DNA from: Acidobacteriaceae bacterium
GTDB taxonomy: Bacteria > Acidobacteriota > Terriglobia > Terriglobales > Acidobacteriaceae
Length of the DNA stretch: 8,844 nucleotides
Assembly: GCA_030044455.1 (NCBI GenBank)
Contig: JASHVU010000541.1
Span: 1-8,844 of the forward strand
Direction of reading: 5' to 3'
Below are positions 6,120 to 8,844 of the stretch, piece by piece (within the stretch, counting starts at the first letter, position 1; each line of letters starts with the position of its first letter). Both the position numbers and the translations under genes were made by a program. The notes beneath the pieces are model-generated. The model worked only from the letters and a program-made list of their open reading frames with translations, was not told where the DNA came from and did no database searches.

Positions 6120-7136
6120 ATGTTCATCGATGAAGCCAAAATCCGCGTAAAGGCCGGCGACGGTGGCAACGGCTGCATGGCCTTCCGGCGCGAGAAGTTC
6201 GTGCCGCGCGGGGGACCTTCCGGCGGCGACGGCGGCCGGGGCGGTGACGTGATCATAGAGGCGAGCCAGCGCCACAACACGCTCATCCACTTCCGCTTTA
6301 ATCCCGAACACAAGGCGCAACGTGGAGAGCATGGCATGGGCTCCAACTGCACCGGGCAGGACGGCCATTCCATCGTGCTGCAGGTGCCCGTTGGAACCGC
6401 ACTTTACGATCAGGAAACCGGCGAACTGGTGCACGACTTTCAGCAGCCCGACGAACGAGTCGTTGTGGCCAAGGGTGGGCGCGGCGGCCGTGGCAACCAG
6501 CACTTTGCCACCAGCACGCACCAGGCCCCGCGCGAGCACGAACTCGGCCGGGCGGGCGAGGAGCGCAGTTACCGGCTCGAGCTCAAGTTGCTCGCTGACG
6601 TGGGGCTGGTCGGCTTTCCCAATGCCGGCAAGTCAACACTCATCTCGCGCATCTCGGCGGCTCGGCCGCGTATTGCCGATTACCCGTTCACCACTCTCGA
6701 GCCCAATCTCGGCGTGGTGACCGTGGGCACGGAGCCCGACGAACAAAGCTACGTGGTTGCCGATGTGCCCGGGTTGATTGAAGGTGCTCACCTTGGCCAC
6801 GGCCTGGGTACGCAGTTCCTGCGCCATATTGAGCGCACCCGGCTGCTGGTGCACCTTGTCGATATTTCCGACGCTTCAGGCCGGCCCGATCCGGTTGAAG
6901 ATTTCAAAATTATCAACAAAGAGCTGGCCAGCTTTGGCAACGGCCTCGATGAGAAACCGATGATCGTCGTCGCCACCAAAATCGATGCTGCAAATCCTGA
7001 CAAGCTCAAAAGGCTCTCCGCATATGCCAAAAGGCGCAAGCTTGAGTTCCACGCCATCTCGGCCGTTTCGGGCGAAGGAATCGACGAGCTGAAATGGGCG
7101 TTAGCCGCACATTTGAAGAGCCAGTCCGCGCCATAG
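6120..7136 (+). CDS. obg: Obg family GTPase (ribosome assembly, CgtA)
   Basis: Obg is an essential GTPase that binds the large ribosomal subunit late in assembly and links growth to the stringent response. The start at ATG 6120 gives the canonical family opening M-F-I-D-E-A-K; a TTG at 6105 would only add five residues. There is no clear ribosome binding site. The 338 residues hold the glycine-rich Obg fold (about 1-155, with G-D-G-G-N-G and [13 protein letters not shown]) followed by the G domain. The G-domain motifs are P-loop GFPNAGKST at 165-173, switch I T-T-L-E-P-N-L-G at 191-198, D-V-P-G at 215-218, T-K-I-D at 286-289 and S-A-V-S-G at 314-318. All are intact. The protein ends soon after the last motif, so it lacks the C-terminal extension found in Bacillus Obg and the acidic tail of E. 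coli ObgE. The usual partners rplU and rpmA are not in the window. Confidence 0.98.
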   Translation: MFIDEAKIRVKAGDGGNGCMAFRREKFVPRGGPSGGDGGRGGDVIIEASQRHNTLIHFRFNPEHKAQRGEHGMGSNCTGQDGHSIVLQVPVGTALYDQETGELVHDFQQPDERVVVAKGGRGGRGNQHFATSTHQAPREHELGRAGEERSYRLELKLLADVGLVGFPNAGKSTLISRISAARPRIADYPFTTLEPNLGVVTVGTEPDEQSYVVADVPGLIEGAHLGHGLGTQFLRHIERTRLLVHLVDISDASGRPDPVEDFKIINKELASFGNGLDEKPMIVVATKIDAANPDKLKRLSAYAKRRKLEFHAISAVSGEGIDELKWALAAHLKSQSAP

Positions 7137-7375
7137 TCTTTTACCGCGAAAGCCGCTCTTGCGTTCGTCATCTTCTTTTCACACCATGGTAGGAAAACTC
7201 CTGGCCAAAACTCGCGTCTAAGCAAGAGAGAGCGGAGTAAATCGCCGAAGAGCGCAGTGTCTGCCTTCGCCTCAAATCCGAAGCCATCGCGATCTCACTT
7301 GCGCTCGTTGCGGAAACGAGCATGGCCAGGTTTCCAAGTTGAAGACCCAACCCAAAAATCAACAAGGAATGTTCT
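7137..7375. other. Gap between obg and the small membrane-anchored gene
   Basis: No gene is supported in these 239 bases. A seven-pair hairpin, GCTCGTT/AACGAGC (7303-7309 and 7315-7321, loop of five), lies about 55 bases before the next start. No T-run follows it, so it is not a standard intrinsic terminator for obg. An AAGGA at 7364-7368 is the ribosome binding site of the next gene. I see no promoter with both boxes. Confidence 0.4.
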
Positions 7376-7714
7376 ATGTATTCGATGAAGAATTCAATTC
7401 GGCGCGATCTACTTTTCGGGATTGTCTTCAGCGCGCTCGTGTTTGCAGGTGCGCTCCTTTGGGGTGGCCCCTTCCTCATCACGAGTCAGCCGCCTGCTGT
7501 ATCGGGCGCGGCGCCGACCCTCACTCAAACCGCAACCCTGCGCGGGACGGTGATGCGCAGCGGCAGCACTGTTTACCTGAGCCTCGGTGCTGGAAACCTG
7601 TATGAGCTGCAAAATGTGCGACACGCCCGCAGGTACGACGGCAAGTACGTCAGGGTAACGGGCCAGGTGGATTCGCAATCCAAGCTCATTCTCGTAGAGC
7701 GGATCGAGGCCTAG
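7376..7714 (+). CDS. Small membrane-anchored beta-rich protein (DUF5818-like)
   Basis: This 112-residue protein starts at an ATG with AAGGA seven bases upstream; a second in-frame ATG three codons later is possible. It begins with a basic segment (K-N-S-I-R-R-D) and one hydrophobic segment at about 12-33 (L-F-G-I-V-F-S-A-L-V-F-A-G-A-L-L-W). It is therefore anchored in the inner membrane or exported. The rest is a compact beta-rich domain: T-A-T-L-R-G-T-V-M-R-S-G, V-Y-L-S-L, then Y-D-G-K-Y-V-R-V-T-G-Q-V-D and I-L-V-E-R-I-E-A. The pattern of a short strand with G-x-V, a Y-x-L, then G-K-x-V-x-V-T-G and a closing strand recalls small OB-fold-like proteins, in particular the DUF5818-type proteins I remember as common in Acidobacteria. 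No biochemical function is known to me. It sits 239 bases after obg on the same strand and is closed by its own terminator, so it is probably a separate unit. Confidence 0.85.
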   Translation: MYSMKNSIRRDLLFGIVFSALVFAGALLWGGPFLITSQPPAVSGAAPTLTQTATLRGTVMRSGSTVYLSLGAGNLYELQNVRHARRYDGKYVRVTGQVDSQSKLILVERIEA

Positions 7715-7765
7715 CGGCATAAATGCAGCGCCGGAATTCGTCCGGCGGTAATCGATCGTCAAGAG

Positions 7766-7799
7766 TCCTCGGCAGCATGAGACTGCCGGGGATTTTTTT
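7766..7799 (+). terminator. Intrinsic terminator after the small membrane-anchored gene
   Basis: A stem of nine pairs (one G-T wobble), CCTCGGCAG (7767-7775) with CTGCCGGGG (7783-7791), encloses a seven-base loop. One further T-A pair extends it at the base. Seven T's follow at 7793-7799. It lies about 50 bases after the stop at 7714 and separates that gene from the GH5 gene downstream. Confidence 0.9.
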
Positions 7800-7925
7800 G
7801 CGCTGAATTGCTTGTCGCACGGCGGTTCGACGTAGCCCGATCATCCGATTTAGCATTAGGCGACTTGAGGTCGCAGCCCCGGCCGGTTAGGAACGGGCCG
7901 CGCGGCATATCTGGCTGAAGGGGCC
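7800..7925 (+). promoter_or_regulatory. Upstream region of the GH5 gene
   Basis: The gap from the terminator to the GH5 start should contain that gene's promoter, because the terminator cuts off upstream transcription. I see no convincing -35/-10 pair. An AAGGGG at 7918-7923 is the likely ribosome binding site. A GC-rich stretch at 7874-7905 has partial self-complementarity but no clean stem. Confidence 0.25.
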
Positions 7926-8844
7926 ATGAATGACATGATGCGAAATGCCTTGGTGTGTTTAGTGTTGGTGCTGTTTTGCGGTGGATTGGCATGGGGTCAA
8001 AACGCGGCGCCGGCCTCTCCGGCGAGTGCGGCAACGGCGCAGACCGCTCAGCCAGCGTCTCAGGCCGCACCGGCCAGAGGGCAGTTGCACGAGTGGTGGC
8101 GAGGCCGATACTTCACGCAGACATGGACTGCGGCTGACGGGACCAAGCTGCCGCTGATTTCGGTCAAAGGCAATCGGTTCGTCGATCCAAGCGGCGCGCC
8201 GGTGCTGTTTCGCGGCGTGAACATCGCCGATCCTGACAAGGTTGATAGCCAGGGTCACTGGAACAAAGAGCTCTTCGAAAAAGTCAAGGAGACCGGGGCC
8301 AACATTGTGCGCATTCCGGTGCATCCTGCGGCGTGGCGCGGCCGGGGGCCGAAAGAATATCTGGCGCTGCTCGACCAGGCCGTCGAATGGTCCACCGACC
8401 TCGGCATCTACGTCGACATCGACTGGCACTCGATCGGCAACCTGAAAGAAGGAGTCTTCGAGAGTCCCATCTACGAGACCAGCCTGCCTGAGACGCTCAA
8501 CTTCTGGCGCACGATGGCCGCGCACTATAAAGGCAATCACACGGTGGCTTTTTTCGAGCTCTTCAACGAGCCCTCGGTGGCCGGCGGGCGAATGGGCACC
8601 ATGACCTGGGAGGAGTGGCGCGACATCAACGAGGAGATGGTCAACATCATCCGCGCGTACAACAAAGACACGATTCCGCTGGTGGCGGGGCTCGATTGGG
8701 CCTACGACCTGTCGGGAATTCGCACCAGCCCCATCCGCGCCGAAAATATTGGTTACGTGGCGCATCCGTATCCCAACAAACGCACTCCGCCGTGGCCACC
8801 CAAGTGGGAAGAGGACTTCGGCTTCGCGGCGTCGAAATATCCCA
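7926..8844 (+). CDS. Secreted GH5-family glycoside hydrolase (cellulase-like), cut by the window edge
   Basis: This frame has 306 codons before the right edge. A signal peptide is clear: M-M-R-N then L-V-C-L-V-L-V-L-F-C-G-G-L-A-W-G-Q, with cleavage near A-W-G-Q. An Ala/Pro/Gln-rich linker follows to about residue 50, then the start of a (beta/alpha)8 barrel of glycoside hydrolase family 5. Recognisable GH5 parts are F-V-D-P-S-G-A-P-V-L-F-R-G-V-N-I, A-N-I-V-R-I-P-V with the conserved Arg, V-D-I-D-W-H-S with His at 168, and F-E-L-F-N-E-P with the acid/base Glu at 215. H-P-Y-P comes later. The nucleophile Glu should lie beyond the edge. The family cleaves beta-1,4-linked glycans such as cellulose, mannan or related polymers; the exact substrate cannot be told. 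Start choice: ATG 7926 is close to AAGGGG, while in-frame ATGs at 7935 and 7938 give better spacing and the same signal peptide. Confidence 0.92.
   Translation, partial: MNDMMRNALVCLVLVLFCGGLAWGQNAAPASPASAATAQTAQPASQAAPARGQLHEWWRGRYFTQTWTAADGTKLPLISVKGNRFVDPSGAPVLFRGVNIADPDKVDSQGHWNKELFEKVKETGANIVRIPVHPAAWRGRGPKEYLALLDQAVEWSTDLGIYVDIDWHSIGNLKEGVFESPIYETSLPETLNFWRTMAAHYKGNHTVAFFELFNEPSVAGGRMGTMTWEEWRDINEEMVNIIRAYNKDTIPLVAGLDWAYDLSGIRTSPIRAENIGYVAHPYPNKRTPPWPPKWEEDFGFAASKYP

Noticed and set aside
6022..6150. A 42-codon GTG-started frame of very basic composition, after AAGGAG (6014-6019), overlapping the obg start
   Set aside because: The ribosome binding site is too close to the GTG, no family is recognisable, and the frame overlaps the invariant start of Obg by about 30 bases. 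Chance is the simpler explanation.
7959..8765. A 268-codon frame antisense to the GH5 gene
   Set aside because: It is the complement of a clear GH5 coding sequence with signal peptide and catalytic motifs; no ribosome binding site or protein family was seen in the antisense reading.

Overview
The window looks like part of the chromosome of a Gram-negative soil-type bacterium, most likely an acidobacterium (Terriglobia). Three things point there. There is a very large Oar-like TonB-dependent receptor with an N-terminal carboxypeptidase-regulatory-like domain. There is a small membrane-anchored protein resembling the DUF5818-type proteins common in that phylum. The DNA is moderately high in GC, and secreted glycoside hydrolases flank an ordinary obg gene. 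The assignment rests on gene content remembered from the families, not on a search.

Layout. The left two thirds read on the minus strand. In transcription order there is a short upstream reading frame (5815-5759), the Oar-like receptor (5757-1735), a gap of about 320 bases, an unrecognised 269-residue protein (1413-604), a 178-base gap with a candidate promoter, and the first 141 codons of a Tat-exported protein that runs off the left edge (425-1). A 362-base divergent region (5758-6119) separates these from the plus-strand genes. Those are obg (6120-7136), a small membrane-anchored beta-rich protein (7376-7714) closed by a strong intrinsic terminator (7766-7799), and a secreted GH5 cellulase-family enzyme that runs off the right edge (7926-8844).

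How the genes fit together. The receptor, the Tat-exported protein and the GH5 enzyme are all cell-envelope or exported products, consistent with polysaccharide scavenging. Obg is a housekeeping GTPase of ribosome assembly and is probably there by position only. The 269-residue protein is the real unknown: it has a strong ribosome binding site, its own candidate promoter with a perfect inverted repeat just upstream, no export signal, and lower GC than its neighbours.

The best candidates for something undescribed are: (1) the receptor leader, where an 18-codon frame with its own GGAGG ends one base before the receptor ATG and contains a hairpin, so it could couple or attenuate translation; (2) the orphan gene and its dyad; (3) a GATCAG/CTGATC word that recurs in the upstream regions of four genes; and (4) a roughly 200-residue Pro/Ala-rich insert between the first domain and the plug of the receptor. 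I found no CRISPR array, transposase, rRNA or convincing tRNA.
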